Assembly: GCA_035649575.1 (NCBI GenBank)
Contig: DASRJH010000204.1
Span: 1-18,273, forward strand
Direction of reading: 5' to 3'
Source of the DNA: DASVAL01 sp035649575
GTDB taxonomy: Bacteria > Planctomycetota > UBA1135 > UBA2386
Length of the DNA stretch: 18,273 nt
Position 1 is the stretch's first letter. The number at the start of each line of letters is the position of its first letter. The translations under genes were made by a program, and so were the position numbers. The notes under the pieces were generated by a model that worked only from the letters and a program-made list of their open reading frames with translations, was not told the DNA's origin and made no database searches. Shown here piece by piece: positions 1 through 7,094 of the stretch.

Positions 1-1049
1 AGCGCGTAGCTGCCGGGCGCCGAGAACGTGACGTCGGTCGCGGGTTGCGTTCCCGCCGTGAAGTACGCCTGGCCAGGGCCCGAGAGCTGGTTCCATTGGA
101 TCGCCAGCGGACCACCCGGCAGGCCGTCGTCTTGGACATAGCCAGCAAGCTGCGCCGACTGCGTGACCGCGGTCGTGACATCGGGCCCGGCATTGACGAC
201 GGGCGGTTGGTTCACTGTCTGCGCCGTGACCACGCACGTATCCGTGCTCAAGTACTGTCCATCGTAGGCGCGGAGCTCGAGCGCGTAGCTGCCGGGCGCC
301 GAGAACGTGACGTCGGTCGCGGGTTGCGTTCCCGCCGTGAAGTACGCCTGGCCAGGGCCCGAGAGCTGGTTCCATTGGATCGCCAGTGGACCACCCGGCA
401 GGCCGTCGTCTTGGACATAGCCAGCAAGTTGCGCCGACTGCGTGACCGCGGTCGTGACATCGGGCCCGGCATTGACGACGGGCGGTTGGTTCCCTGTCTG
501 CACCGTGACCACGCACGTATCCGTGCTCAAGTACTGTCCATCGTAGGCGCGGAGCTCGAGCGTGTAGCTGCCGGATGCCGAGAACGTGGCGTCGGTCACG
601 GGCTGTGTTGCCGCCGTGAAGTTCGCCTGGCCAGGGCCCGAGAGCTGGTTCCATTGGATCGTCAACGGACCCGGCAGGCCGTCGTCTTGGACATGGCCAG
701 CAAGGTGCGCCGACTGCGTGGCCGCGGTCGTGACATCGGGCCCGGCATTGACGACGGGCGGTTGGTTCCCTGACTGCACGGTGACCACGCACGTATCCGT
801 ACCCGTGAGCTGGCCATCGAAGGCACTGAGCTGGAGTGTGTAGCTGCCGGATGCCGAGAACGTGGCGTCGGTCACGGGTTGCGTTGGCGCCGTGAAGTTC
901 GCCTGGCCAGGGCCCGAGAGCTGGCTCCATTGGATCGTCAAGGGACCACCCGGCAGGCCGTCGTCGTTGACCGTGCCCGCAAGGTGCGCCGACGACGTGA
1001 CCGCGGTCGCGACATCGGGCCCCGCGTTGACGACAGGGGCTTGGTTCAC
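1..1049 (-). repeat. Tandem PKD-domain repeats, about 279 bp each
   Basis: Four direct repeats in the minus-strand gene. The phase-matched starts AGCGCGTAGCTG or its variants fall at 1, 280, 559 and 835, so the periods are 279, 279 and 276 bp; the 276-bp unit lacks one glycine codon. Units 1..279 and 280..558 differ at only four bases by eye, two of them silent, while the units nearer the propeller are more diverged. This points to recent duplication at the C-terminal side. The array may continue past the left edge. Confidence 0.93.
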
Positions 1050-2690
1050 GGGTGGTGCTGTTGCCAAGGGCACCCCGTACTCGAACACCCTGCCGTCGTT
1101 CTCGCTCGGATCGAAATCGTTGTCGACACCGCGGTCGACCAGGTAGAGGCTGTCCCCGGTCCCCGATGACCGCGGCGCGAACACGAGCCCCGCCGGTTTG
1201 CGGAGCCCGGTGCTCGGCAGCGTGATGGCCCGCACGAACTGCCCCGAGCTATCCAGGTGCAGGAGCCGCGTCTTCGGCACGCCCACCACGTAGACGCCGC
1301 CATCGCTGGGACGCACCGCGACACCCTCTGGATCGGTCACTCCGAAGGGGGGCAGGTCGATCGAGAGGATCTGATCGTCGCCGACCGGAGGGGTGCCGTC
1401 GAAGATGCCGTTGTTGCCGGGTCGCAGCCGGTGGACCTTGTTGGTCTCGCCGCCGGCGATCCACAGTTCGCCTCTCGCGCTGTCGAAGGCGACGTCTTCG
1501 GCGTCCGTGGGCCAGTTGGCCACACTGAACCAGCGCCTCGTGTCGTCCGGGGTGTGCAGCAACCCATCTGGACCCGCGTCCACGACGTTGATGCGATCGG
1601 CGTCGTCGTCGGAGATGCTGAACGTGCGCGTCGCGCTGTCGAATGTGATCCCGACAGGCTCGATCGAGTAGCCGACCGTCGTACTCGTGCGCGACAGGAC
1701 GCCCATGAGACTGCTCTCGAACACGTTGGCCCCCGCGTAGAGCGGCATCTCCTCGACTTCGCCGTCGGAGAGGATCAGCCGATTGCGCAGGTTGTCGTAG
1801 GTGATCCCCGACGGGTCTGGACTCGGAGGCGACCACGAGCTCGTCGCCACGGTTGCCAGCAGCGTTGCATTATCGTCGTCGATTCCCACGCCAGTCCACG
1901 TCCACTGCGAAGTCAGCAGGCGCTGGTCGCCATCGACGACGAACAGGTCGTGGTCGGGGCTCTCGGTCGGCGCGAAGCCGAACCCGAGCACTGCGGGCAC
2001 GGGCCGCAACATCCCACCGCTCGGGTTCGGGTCGGCAGCAGAGCGTTGCAGCAGTTCGCCCGTTGCCGGCTGGAAGCCGATGATGCGATCGCCCGCGACG
2101 TCGAGAGCGATTCCCCTGACCGTGCTCCACGCAGCGGGCAACGGCGTCGTCTGGAACTGCGCATTTCCCGCGCGCAGGTCCGCGAGGTCGATGCGCAGCA
2201 AGCGCGGCACGGCGGCGTCGAGCAGCACGAGCTGCCCGTGCACACCGTCGATGCAGATGCCCGCGGGCAGAGACCAGGTCGAAGAGGGAACTGCAAGCAC
2301 GTACAGCCCGAGCGACGGCGACGCATCGAGCAGCACGATGACACCCGGCATGGCGAACACGAGCTGTGCCACCTCGGCTCCGACGTAGTTCGCCGAGCAC
2401 AACAGTGGATCCGGGGCGTAGACAGTCGTCGCACCGACCCGCAGCGCAGGAAGAGGCACCGGGGAGTAGGCGAGCTGTGCCGCCGAGAAGCCATGGAGCG
2501 GCAGCAAGAACTGCGCGGCAACATCGGGCTCGAGGACGCCCGCGAGCCGGGGATCGATGACGGTGCTGGTTTGTGCAACGAGAGCCGTTGCGGCAAGACA
2601 CATCGCGAATGGGGTGTGCATGGGAGAGGATCTACCAAGCAGCTGCAGCTGCTGGGGCGTGAGATAGCTCTGCCCCCTGCCCGCACGCAC
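1..2690 (-). CDS. Exported beta-propeller-like protein with C-terminal PKD repeats (partial, runs off left edge)
   Basis: About 896 codons are visible without a stop; the C-terminus lies beyond base 1. The N-terminus has a signal peptide whose hydrophobic part reads FAMCLAATALVA and is followed by QTS. Residues ~45-540 form repeated short strands with GITYDN, GITFDS, DVAFDSARGELWIAGG and GVAVRPSDGGVYVVG patterns, typical of NHL/YncE-like beta-propellers. From residue ~548 there are PKD-type units of 92-93 residues, each starting N-Q-x-P-V-V-N-A-G-P-D-V and containing IQWNQLSGPG. I chose GTG at 2690 because AGGAGG lies nine bases before it on the minus strand and it supplies a basic n-region; ATG at 2621 is the alternative but has no Shine-Dalgarno site. 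PKD and propeller domains usually bind carbohydrate or protein, so a surface adhesion or binding role is inferred. No enzymatic motif was seen. Confidence 0.85.
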   Translation of the reverse strand, partial: MRAGRGQSYLTPQQLQLLGRSSPMHTPFAMCLAATALVAQTSTVIDPRLAGVLEPDVAAQFLLPLHGFSAAQLAYSPVPLPALRVGATTVYAPDPLLCSANYVGAEVAQLVFAMPGVIVLLDASPSLGLYVLAVPSSTWSLPAGICIDGVHGQLVLLDAAVPRLLRIDLADLRAGNAQFQTTPLPAAWSTVRGIALDVAGDRIIGFQPATGELLQRSAADPNPSGGMLRPVPAVLGFGFAPTESPDHDLFVVDGDQRLLTSQWTWTGVGIDDDNATLLATVATSSWSPPSPDPSGITYDNLRNRLILSDGEVEEMPLYAGANVFESSLMGVLSRTSTTVGYSIEPVGITFDSATRTFSISDDDADRINVVDAGPDGLLHTPDDTRRWFSVANWPTDAEDVAFDSARGELWIAGGETNKVHRLRPGNNGIFDGTPPVGDDQILSIDLPPFGVTDPEGVAVRPSDGGVYVVGVPKTRLLHLDSSGQFVRAITLPSTGLRKPAGLVFAPRSSGTGDSLYLVDRGVDNDFDPSENDGRVFEYGVPLATAPPVNQAPVVNAGPDVATAVTSSAHLAGTVNDDGLPGGPLTIQWSQLSGPGQANFTAPTQPVTDATFSASGSYTLQLSAFDGQLTGTDTCVVTVQSGNQPPVVNAGPDVTTAATQSAHLAGHVQDDGLPGPLTIQWNQLSGPGQANFTAATQPVTDATFSASGSYTLELRAYDGQYLSTDTCVVTVQTGNQPPVVNAGPDVTTAVTQSAQLAGYVQDDGLPGGPLAIQWNQLSGPGQAYFTAGTQPATDVTFSAPGSYALELRAYDGQYLSTDTCVVTAQTVNQPPVVNAGPDVTTAVTQSAQLAGYVQDDGLPGGPLAIQWNQLSGPGQAYFTAGTQPATDVTFSAPGSYA
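2638..2653. promoter_or_regulatory. 16-bp perfect palindrome in the 5' region of the PKD gene
   Basis: AGCAGCTGCAGCTGCT reads the same on both strands, with two more pairing bases beyond a mismatch on each side. It lies between the GTG start with its AGGAGG site and the downstream ATG of the minus-strand gene, so it could be an operator, an mRNA hairpin or simply coding sequence. No family can be assigned. Confidence 0.3.
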
Positions 2691-2699
2691 TCGGGTGTT

Positions 2700-2705
2700 C
2701 CTCCT
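2700..2705 (-). promoter_or_regulatory. Shine-Dalgarno site deciding the start of the PKD/propeller gene
   Basis: On the minus strand this reads AGGAGG, nine bases before the in-frame GTG at 2690. The downstream ATG at 2621 has only pyrimidine-rich sequence before it. Other genes of the window also use GA-rich sites, which supports the GTG start. Confidence 0.5.
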
Positions 2706-2848
2706 AGGGTCGATTCGTCACCGGCTCGGAGCGCGTGCAGCCGTCAGTGCTCGCGTTCGAGCACGATCGTCTTCACGCGCACGGGCAGCAGAGAGGGAGA
2801 TGGCGCGATGCAGTAACGTCGGCGCCGGACCAGGCGTAGTCGTTCGCG

Positions 2849-3874
2849 ATGAAGTCACTGATCTCGTCCTTCCTTGCGGCCGCCATCGCGGCCCCCGTGG
2901 CGGCGCAGGACGCCTTGCTGCGCGTCCTGCCCACCCGGAGCGAGCTCGTCTGCTGGCTGCAGCTCGACGCGTTGCGCGACCTGATCGGCCCGGAACTGCT
3001 GCGCGAGGCGCGGCGACACATCCACCTCGACTTCGGTACCGAAGCGGCCGGTACCGAGGCGGCCGGTGACGACTCCCTCGAGCGCTTCTCCCGGCGCTGG
3101 GGATTCGATCCCATCGCGGACGTCGGCAGCGTCGCGGTGATCGGCTCGCCGCCCGGCCCGAGCGTGCTCGCGGCCCGCACCAACGCGCGCATCGACGTCC
3201 TGCTCGAACGCCTGCGCGCGAGCGGCGCATGCGAGCCGGCGGCGTCGGGCGGAGTCGAGCTGCTGCGCCTCCCGGCGGCCAAGCTGGCTCGAGCGCTCGG
3301 CGCACTTCCGCCGCCGGACCAACCGGACACGGCGATGCTCCTGCACCGTCTCGCGATCGACGATCACACCCGCGTCCTGCTGCTCGGACAGGACGCCGCC
3401 GCCGTCGCAGCGTTGGCAGGTGCCATGCGCGATCCGCGAGAGCCCGCGGCGCTGCCGCCCGGCATGCGCCCGGGGTGCCTGCTGTTCGTCGCCGTGCGCG
3501 GGCCGATCGCCAACGTGCTGGGCGACGACCCACATAGCCGCGTCCTGCAGAAGGCCAACGACGTCTCGCTGCAGTTCGCCGAGCACGACGGCGAGCTGCG
3601 CCTCACGGCTTCGATCGACACCGGCGATGTGCGGGATGCGCGCCAGATCGCGGCGGTCGTCAACGGTTTGAAGGCACTGGCGACGTTGCTGGCGCCGGAG
3701 GATGCGGAAGTACCCGAGGTCCTGGTCGAGGCGTGGCACCGGGCCGCGGCGAGTGCCGACGGCAAGGCGGTCAGGTTGGACGTCGCCGTCGCGAGCGACG
3801 TCCTGCGGCGCGCGTTGCACGAGCTGGCGCGCGATCGAGCGCGCCCCCCGGCCACGCGCGAAACGGGAAAGTGA
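2849..3874 (+). CDS. Exported protein of unknown function, first gene of the ECF sigma operon
   Basis: 341 residues. The N-terminus is a clear Sec signal peptide, MKSLISSFLAAAIAAPVAAQ, with cleavage likely at VAA/Q or AAQ/D. The mature part alternates hydrophobic strands and amphipathic helices (for example SVLAARTNARIDVLLERL and HTRVLLLGQDAAAVAALAGA). This is reminiscent of the DUF3352-type exported proteins of Planctomycetota, but I cannot confirm the family. A 15-base in-frame duplication gives GTEAAGTEAAG near residues 63-73. No Shine-Dalgarno site is evident; the start is set by the signal peptide. The stop overlaps the GTG of the sigma factor gene by four bases, so translation is probably coupled. 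A role linked to the sigma/anti-sigma pair, as sensor, target or co-regulated envelope factor, is inferred from position only. Confidence 0.8.
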   Translation: MKSLISSFLAAAIAAPVAAQDALLRVLPTRSELVCWLQLDALRDLIGPELLREARRHIHLDFGTEAAGTEAAGDDSLERFSRRWGFDPIADVGSVAVIGSPPGPSVLAARTNARIDVLLERLRASGACEPAASGGVELLRLPAAKLARALGALPPPDQPDTAMLLHRLAIDDHTRVLLLGQDAAAVAALAGAMRDPREPAALPPGMRPGCLLFVAVRGPIANVLGDDPHSRVLQKANDVSLQFAEHDGELRLTASIDTGDVRDARQIAAVVNGLKALATLLAPEDAEVPEVLVEAWHRAAASADGKAVRLDVAVASDVLRRALHELARDRARPPATRETGK

Positions 3875-4461
3875 GCGCCGTGGGCCGCGACCGGGACACA
3901 GAAACGCGCGCCGCGGAGACCGATGCCGACCTCGTGGCTCGGGCGCGCGGCGGCTCCTCCGAGGCGTTCACCCGACTCGTGCAGCGCCACGAGCTGGCGC
4001 TGTACCGCTTCCTGCGCGTGCACACCGGGAACGCACGGCTCGCGGAAGAGGTCCAGCAGGACGCGTTCGTTCGCTGCTGGACAAAGCTGCATCTCTTCGA
4101 CCGCGCGCTGCCATTCCGCCCCTGGTTGCTGCGTCTCGCGGCGAACATCGCGCACAGCGAGCGCCGCGCCCGCGCGCGCGCGCGGACCGAGCCGCTCGGC
4201 GAAATCGCCGACGAACGCGATCCGGCGGCGCTCGCCGCGGCCCACGACGAGAGTCGAAACCTGTGGCAGCTCGCCGAGCGAGCCCTGCCGCGGACGAGCT
4301 GCAGCGCGCTGTGGCTGTGTCACGTCGAGGGTCTGCCTGCGGCCACGATCGGCGACGTGCTCGGCAAGACCGAAGGTGCCATCCGGACGCTGCTGTCGCG
4401 TTCGCGGGCGCAGCTCGCCACGCTGCTGCGCGGCCAACGCCCGTTTCTGGAGGTGCGATGA
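3871..4461 (+). CDS. RNA polymerase sigma factor, ECF (sigma-70) family
   Basis: 196 residues from GTG. Region 2 spans about residues 18-105: DADLVARARGGSSEAFTRLV, then LAEEVQQDAFVRCW, which is the typical region 2.2/2.3 stretch, then FRPWLLRLAANIAHSERR. Region 4 spans about 130-186 with ALPRTSCSALWLCHVEGLPA and the helix-turn-helix IGDVLGKTEGAIRTLLSRSR. ECF factors direct core RNA polymerase to a small set of promoters, usually for envelope or stress response, and are held inactive by a membrane anti-sigma factor. The start GTG at 3871 overlaps the previous stop (GTGA), and the stop overlaps the next ATG (ATGA). A further GTG at 3880 is possible. The ECF subgroup cannot be told by eye. Confidence 0.93.
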   Translation: MSAVGRDRDTETRAAETDADLVARARGGSSEAFTRLVQRHELALYRFLRVHTGNARLAEEVQQDAFVRCWTKLHLFDRALPFRPWLLRLAANIAHSERRARARARTEPLGEIADERDPAALAAAHDESRNLWQLAERALPRTSCSALWLCHVEGLPAATIGDVLGKTEGAIRTLLSRSRAQLATLLRGQRPFLEVR

Positions 4462-4850
4462 ACCAGGCCGATCGTGAGGACGAAGTCGGCGCCCGACTCA
4501 CGCGCGACGCCGAGGCTTTCTGTGGGATGCCGTCCGCAGGTGCACGCGCGGCCCTGCTCGCGAGTCTCGCCTCGCTGCCGCCGCGGCGACGCCGCGCACC
4601 ACGCTTGCTGCTGTCGCTCGCCGCGGCGTGCACGATCGCCGGGTTCGCCACCTGGCCCCACGGCGACGCCGCTGGACCGCGCGCCGAGCCGAGCCGTGCA
4701 GACACCTGGCGATTGCCGCTCGCCGGCACCGCCGACCGGGCTCTGATGCCGTTGCAGGTCGAGCTGGCCGGACTGACGCACGACGCGGAAGCGCTGGCGC
4801 GCGGGATCTGGGGGCAGGTGCCGGCGCCGTTGCGCCATCTGGTGCGTTGA
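4458..4850 (+). CDS. Single-pass membrane protein, probable anti-sigma factor
   Basis: 130 residues. The acidic, soluble N-terminus (residues 1-40) is followed by a basic stretch, PPRRRRAP, and one transmembrane helix at about 48-66 (RLLLSLAAACTIAGFATW). The remaining ~65 residues would face the periplasm. Start and stop fit translational coupling: ATG overlaps the sigma stop in ATGA, and GGAG lies just upstream. Size, topology and position directly after an ECF gene are typical of an anti-sigma factor. The zinc-binding HxxxCxxC motif of the ZAS class is absent, since the only cysteines are C22 and C58, so direct sigma binding is inferred from context. The C-terminal part contains LMPLQVELAGLTHDAEALARG and resembles no domain I know. 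Confidence 0.7.
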   Translation: MNQADREDEVGARLTRDAEAFCGMPSAGARAALLASLASLPPRRRRAPRLLLSLAAACTIAGFATWPHGDAAGPRAEPSRADTWRLPLAGTADRALMPLQVELAGLTHDAEALARGIWGQVPAPLRHLVR

Positions 4851-4864
4851 CCTGCGCCGACCGT

Positions 4865-4883
4865 GCGAGGTGTCGTCCCTCGC
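4865..4883. terminator. Possible terminator hairpin between convergent genes
   Basis: GCGAGG, seven-base loop, CCTCGC. It lies 14 bases after the anti-sigma gene and 17 bases past the stop of the convergent cupin gene. There is no T tract, so intrinsic termination is uncertain. Confidence 0.3.
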
Positions 4884-4899
4884 GATGCGCCTCGATGGG

Positions 4900-5601
4900 T
4901 CACACCGGGCGACGCTCCCCTCCTTCGTCAGTACGCGAGCGTTCGTTGGCTCGCTCGAAGATGCGCCGGATCGCCTCGCCGTCGGAAGGCTCCTCGACCA
5001 GGGTCTCGGGGTTCCACTGGCTCCGCTTCGTCGCGAAGAAGTCGCCGCCGTAGATGTGGATGCCGCCGGTGAATCGTTCGAGTGGGTTGGTGACCGAGTG
5101 GATCGCGGTATCCGGCAGTGCGGCCACGTCGCCTTCGAACAGCGCCTTCGCGTCATACGCCGACAGCCTCTGCCCGGAGGGTCGCCACAGGATGTTGTCC
5201 TCCCGCCCGGTGTAGATGCCGATCAGCGCCCACATCCGGTGGTTGTGCGGCATCAGGTTCATCTGCGGCGTCCAGGTCGCCGCGAAGATGGTCAGCGTCT
5301 GCGAGCGATGGAACACCGTGATCCCGGCCTTGGTCGGTTCACCGATCGCCTTCAGCGTCGCGCGCGGGTCGCCCACGCGGCGGGCAAGGATCTCGCTCAC
5401 GGCGTCCTGTGCCCGATCGCCGCGGTTGGCCGCGACACACTGCGCGACGAAGTCCGCCATCACCGGGTCGAGCTGTGGCGGAGGTCCCGTGGAGGCGGTT
5501 TTCGTCGGCGCCCGGCACGACTGAGCTGCCACGACACACGAGATCCCAACCAGCACGTCTCGCCTCGAGAGCCGTAGCTCGTCACGACCGATCGGTTCCA
5601 T
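4900..5601 (-). CDS. Cupin of the cysteine-dioxygenase type, apparently Tat-exported
   Basis: 233 residues from ATG, with GAGG six bases upstream. Residues 11-29 contain a twin-arginine signal, LSRRDVLVGISCVVAAQSC, ending in a cysteine that could be a non-canonical lipoprotein site. The core has the metal-site pattern of the double-stranded beta-helix family that includes cysteine and 3-mercaptopropionate dioxygenases: MPHNHRMWALIGIYTGREDN (H119, H121, with E133 nearby) and the third histidine in DTAIHSV (H168). FTGGIHIYGGDFF (H182) follows. Family members bind Fe(II) and oxidise small thiols, but the substrate here is unknown. Known cysteine dioxygenases are cytosolic, so export is unusual. 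It is divergent from the DsrE/flavin/TetR operon, and the 150-bp gap may hold both promoters. Confidence 0.75.
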   Translation of the reverse strand: MEPIGRDELRLSRRDVLVGISCVVAAQSCRAPTKTASTGPPPQLDPVMADFVAQCVAANRGDRAQDAVSEILARRVGDPRATLKAIGEPTKAGITVFHRSQTLTIFAATWTPQMNLMPHNHRMWALIGIYTGREDNILWRPSGQRLSAYDAKALFEGDVAALPDTAIHSVTNPLERFTGGIHIYGGDFFATKRSQWNPETLVEEPSDGEAIRRIFERANERSRTDEGGERRPV

Positions 5602-5658
5602 CACGTCCTCGCTGCTCGATGCCCGTGGCCTGCGTTCCGAAGGTCGAGGTGCTCGGCC

Positions 5659-5688
5659 TTGACAGCACCTCGCGTCCTGTCGTATTGT
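5659..5688 (+). promoter_or_regulatory. Sigma-70-type promoter of the DsrE/flavin/TetR operon
   Basis: A perfect -35 box TTGACA at 5659-5664 and a -10-like TATTGT at 5683-5688 are separated by 18 bases. The DsrE ATG lies 63 bases beyond the -10 box. The AT-rich -10 stands out in this very GC-rich DNA. Confidence 0.65.
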
Positions 5689-5702
5689 ACCGATCGTTCG
5701 GT
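5689..5702. promoter_or_regulatory. Probable TetR operator overlapping the transcription start
   Basis: ACCGATCGTTCGGT is an inverted repeat with six of seven half-site positions pairing, placed immediately after the -10 box where a bound repressor would block initiation. Operators with GACC or ACCGA half-sites are common for TetR-family repressors of the NemR and LmrA/YxaF kinds. The obvious candidate regulator is the TetR protein encoded as the third gene of the same operon. Confidence 0.6.
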
Positions 5703-5751
5703 CTGGATCAACCCCCGGATTCGTGCGCCGAACATGACCCGAGGAAACAGC

Positions 5752-6123
5752 ATGAAAACTGCCGTGATCGTCTTGTCGGATCCCAAGGGCGGCGAAGAAG
5801 CCCTCGGCCGCGTCTTCAATGCGCTGGCCGCCACGTACGAGTTCAAGGCGACGAACCAGGACGTCGTGCTGGTCTTCCTGGGAGCTGGAACACGCTGGAC
5901 GGGAGTGCTGACCCGAGCGGATCACCCCGCGCACGCTCTCTACAATGCCGTTGCCGACAGGGTCGCGGGCGCGTCGCTAGGCTGTGCGACGGTGTTCGGC
6001 GCGCTCGAGGCAGCGCAGGAGCACGGCTTCGACCTGCTTTCTGACAATCCGGTTCCGGGCACGCCCGGGCTGACGAGCCTCGCGAAGTACGCGGCGAACG
6101 GCTACCAGCTCCTGACGTTCTGA
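5752..6123 (+). CDS. DsrE/DsrF-like family protein
   Basis: 123 residues. I chose ATG 5752 because GAGGA lies seven bases upstream and the family's first beta strand (MKTAVIVLSD) begins there; longer in-frame starts would run into the promoter. The DsrE-like Rossmann-type fold is suggested by the order: strand 1, helix EEALGRVFNALAATYEF, strand DVVLVFLGAG, helix PAHALYNAVAD, LGCATVFGA with C78 at the usual position of the family cysteine, and the closing GYQLLTF. Characterised relatives handle sulfur as persulfide on that cysteine, but many family members are of unknown function. It is the first gene of an operon with a flavin-binding protein and a TetR regulator, which suggests a redox, sulfur or electrophile response. 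Confidence 0.82.
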   Translation: MKTAVIVLSDPKGGEEALGRVFNALAATYEFKATNQDVVLVFLGAGTRWTGVLTRADHPAHALYNAVADRVAGASLGCATVFGALEAAQEHGFDLLSDNPVPGTPGLTSLAKYAANGYQLLTF

Positions 6124-6130
6124 GCGCGCG

Positions 6131-7090
6131 ATGGCGAAGCCGACGTTCGTGCCCGCGCAGCCTGGAGACGACGGTGTCTTTCACGAGGGGGAGTTGCGCG
6201 TGCAAGAGGCGACCGGGCAACGACCGGTCGCGGAGCGCCACGCGCGATTGGTCTGCGGCGCCGTGCCGCCCGCCCCGGCTGCATTCCTCGCGCAACAGCG
6301 CATGCTGGTGCTCGCGACCGTGGACGAAGCGGGGTCACCGTGGGCATCGCTGGTCTTCGGAGCAAAGGGCTTCGCGCGCACCAGCGGGGGCGTCGTCACG
6401 ATCGATCGTTCGCGCGCGTGCGTATCGCCCGGCGACGCGCTGCTCGAGAATCTCGGGGCCGGCGGCATGCTCGGCATCCTCGCGATCGACCTCGGCTCGC
6501 GCTGGCGCTATCGCATCAATGGCTTCGTCTCGTCGGCGACCGAGGAACGCGTCGAGCTCGGGGTTCGTGAGGCATACGTGAACTGCCCGAAGTACATCCA
6601 ACGGCGCGTCCTGTGCGACACCGACGGGGCCCCGCGGGCGAGCGCCGCGAGCGCGCGCGGTGATTCCCTCGATCCCGAGCGCCAGGCGCTCGTTCGCCGC
6701 GCGGACACCATGTTCGTCGCGAGCTGTCATCCGACGCGCGGCGCCGACGCGTCCCATCGGGGAGGCGAGCCCGGCTTCCTCGAGATCAGGGACGAACGTA
6801 CGATTCGCGTGCCCGAGTACGCGGGCAACGGTCTCTACAACACCCTCGGCAACCTCGTCGTCTCCAACCGCGCCGGCCTCGCCGTCGTCGACTTCGATGG
6901 CGGATGCGTGCTGCAGCTCAGCGGTTCCGTGACCGTCGCGCTCGACCCGGCGCCTGCTCCCGGCGCAGGCGCGGCAACCGGGCGCTATTGGGACTTCATG
7001 GTCTCGCGCTGGATCCAGCTGCCGCTGCCGCAGTCGATCCGCTGGGAGCTCGTCGAGCGTTCTCCCTTCAACCCGCCGCTGCAGACATGA
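6131..7090 (+). CDS. Pyridoxamine 5'-phosphate oxidase-superfamily flavin-binding protein, two split barrels
   Basis: 319 residues, about twice the length of single-domain members, with two split-barrel halves. Half one covers ~50-150 (FLAQQRMLVLATVDEAGSPW, later GMLGILAIDLGSRWRYRING). Half two covers ~190-310 (RRADTMFVASCHPT, EPGFLEIRDERTIRVPEYAG, GNLVVSNRAGLAVVDFDGG). The second half matches the FMN-binding pattern of predicted flavin-nucleotide-binding proteins of the COG3576 type. It is not likely to be a true vitamin B6 oxidase; a flavin- or F420-linked reductase, or a flavin-binding stress protein, is more plausible. It starts seven bases after the DsrE gene and ends four bases before the TetR gene, so it belongs to the same transcript. 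Confidence 0.85.
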   Translation: MAKPTFVPAQPGDDGVFHEGELRVQEATGQRPVAERHARLVCGAVPPAPAAFLAQQRMLVLATVDEAGSPWASLVFGAKGFARTSGGVVTIDRSRACVSPGDALLENLGAGGMLGILAIDLGSRWRYRINGFVSSATEERVELGVREAYVNCPKYIQRRVLCDTDGAPRASAASARGDSLDPERQALVRRADTMFVASCHPTRGADASHRGGEPGFLEIRDERTIRVPEYAGNGLYNTLGNLVVSNRAGLAVVDFDGGCVLQLSGSVTVALDPAPAPGAGAATGRYWDFMVSRWIQLPLPQSIRWELVERSPFNPPLQT

Positions 7091-7094
7091 GAGA

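Noticed and set aside
1..1049. CRISPR-like or satellite array
   Set aside because: The 276-279 bp period is divisible by three, and the repeats translate to PKD-type domains without stops.
1257..2816. 519-codon plus-strand open frame opposite the propeller gene
   Set aside because: No signal or domain. The minus strand encodes a coherent propeller and PKD protein.
4851..4899. tRNA or small RNA in the convergent gaps
   Set aside because: Only short hairpins are present; no cloverleaf or TTC-loop pattern was seen in this or the other gaps.
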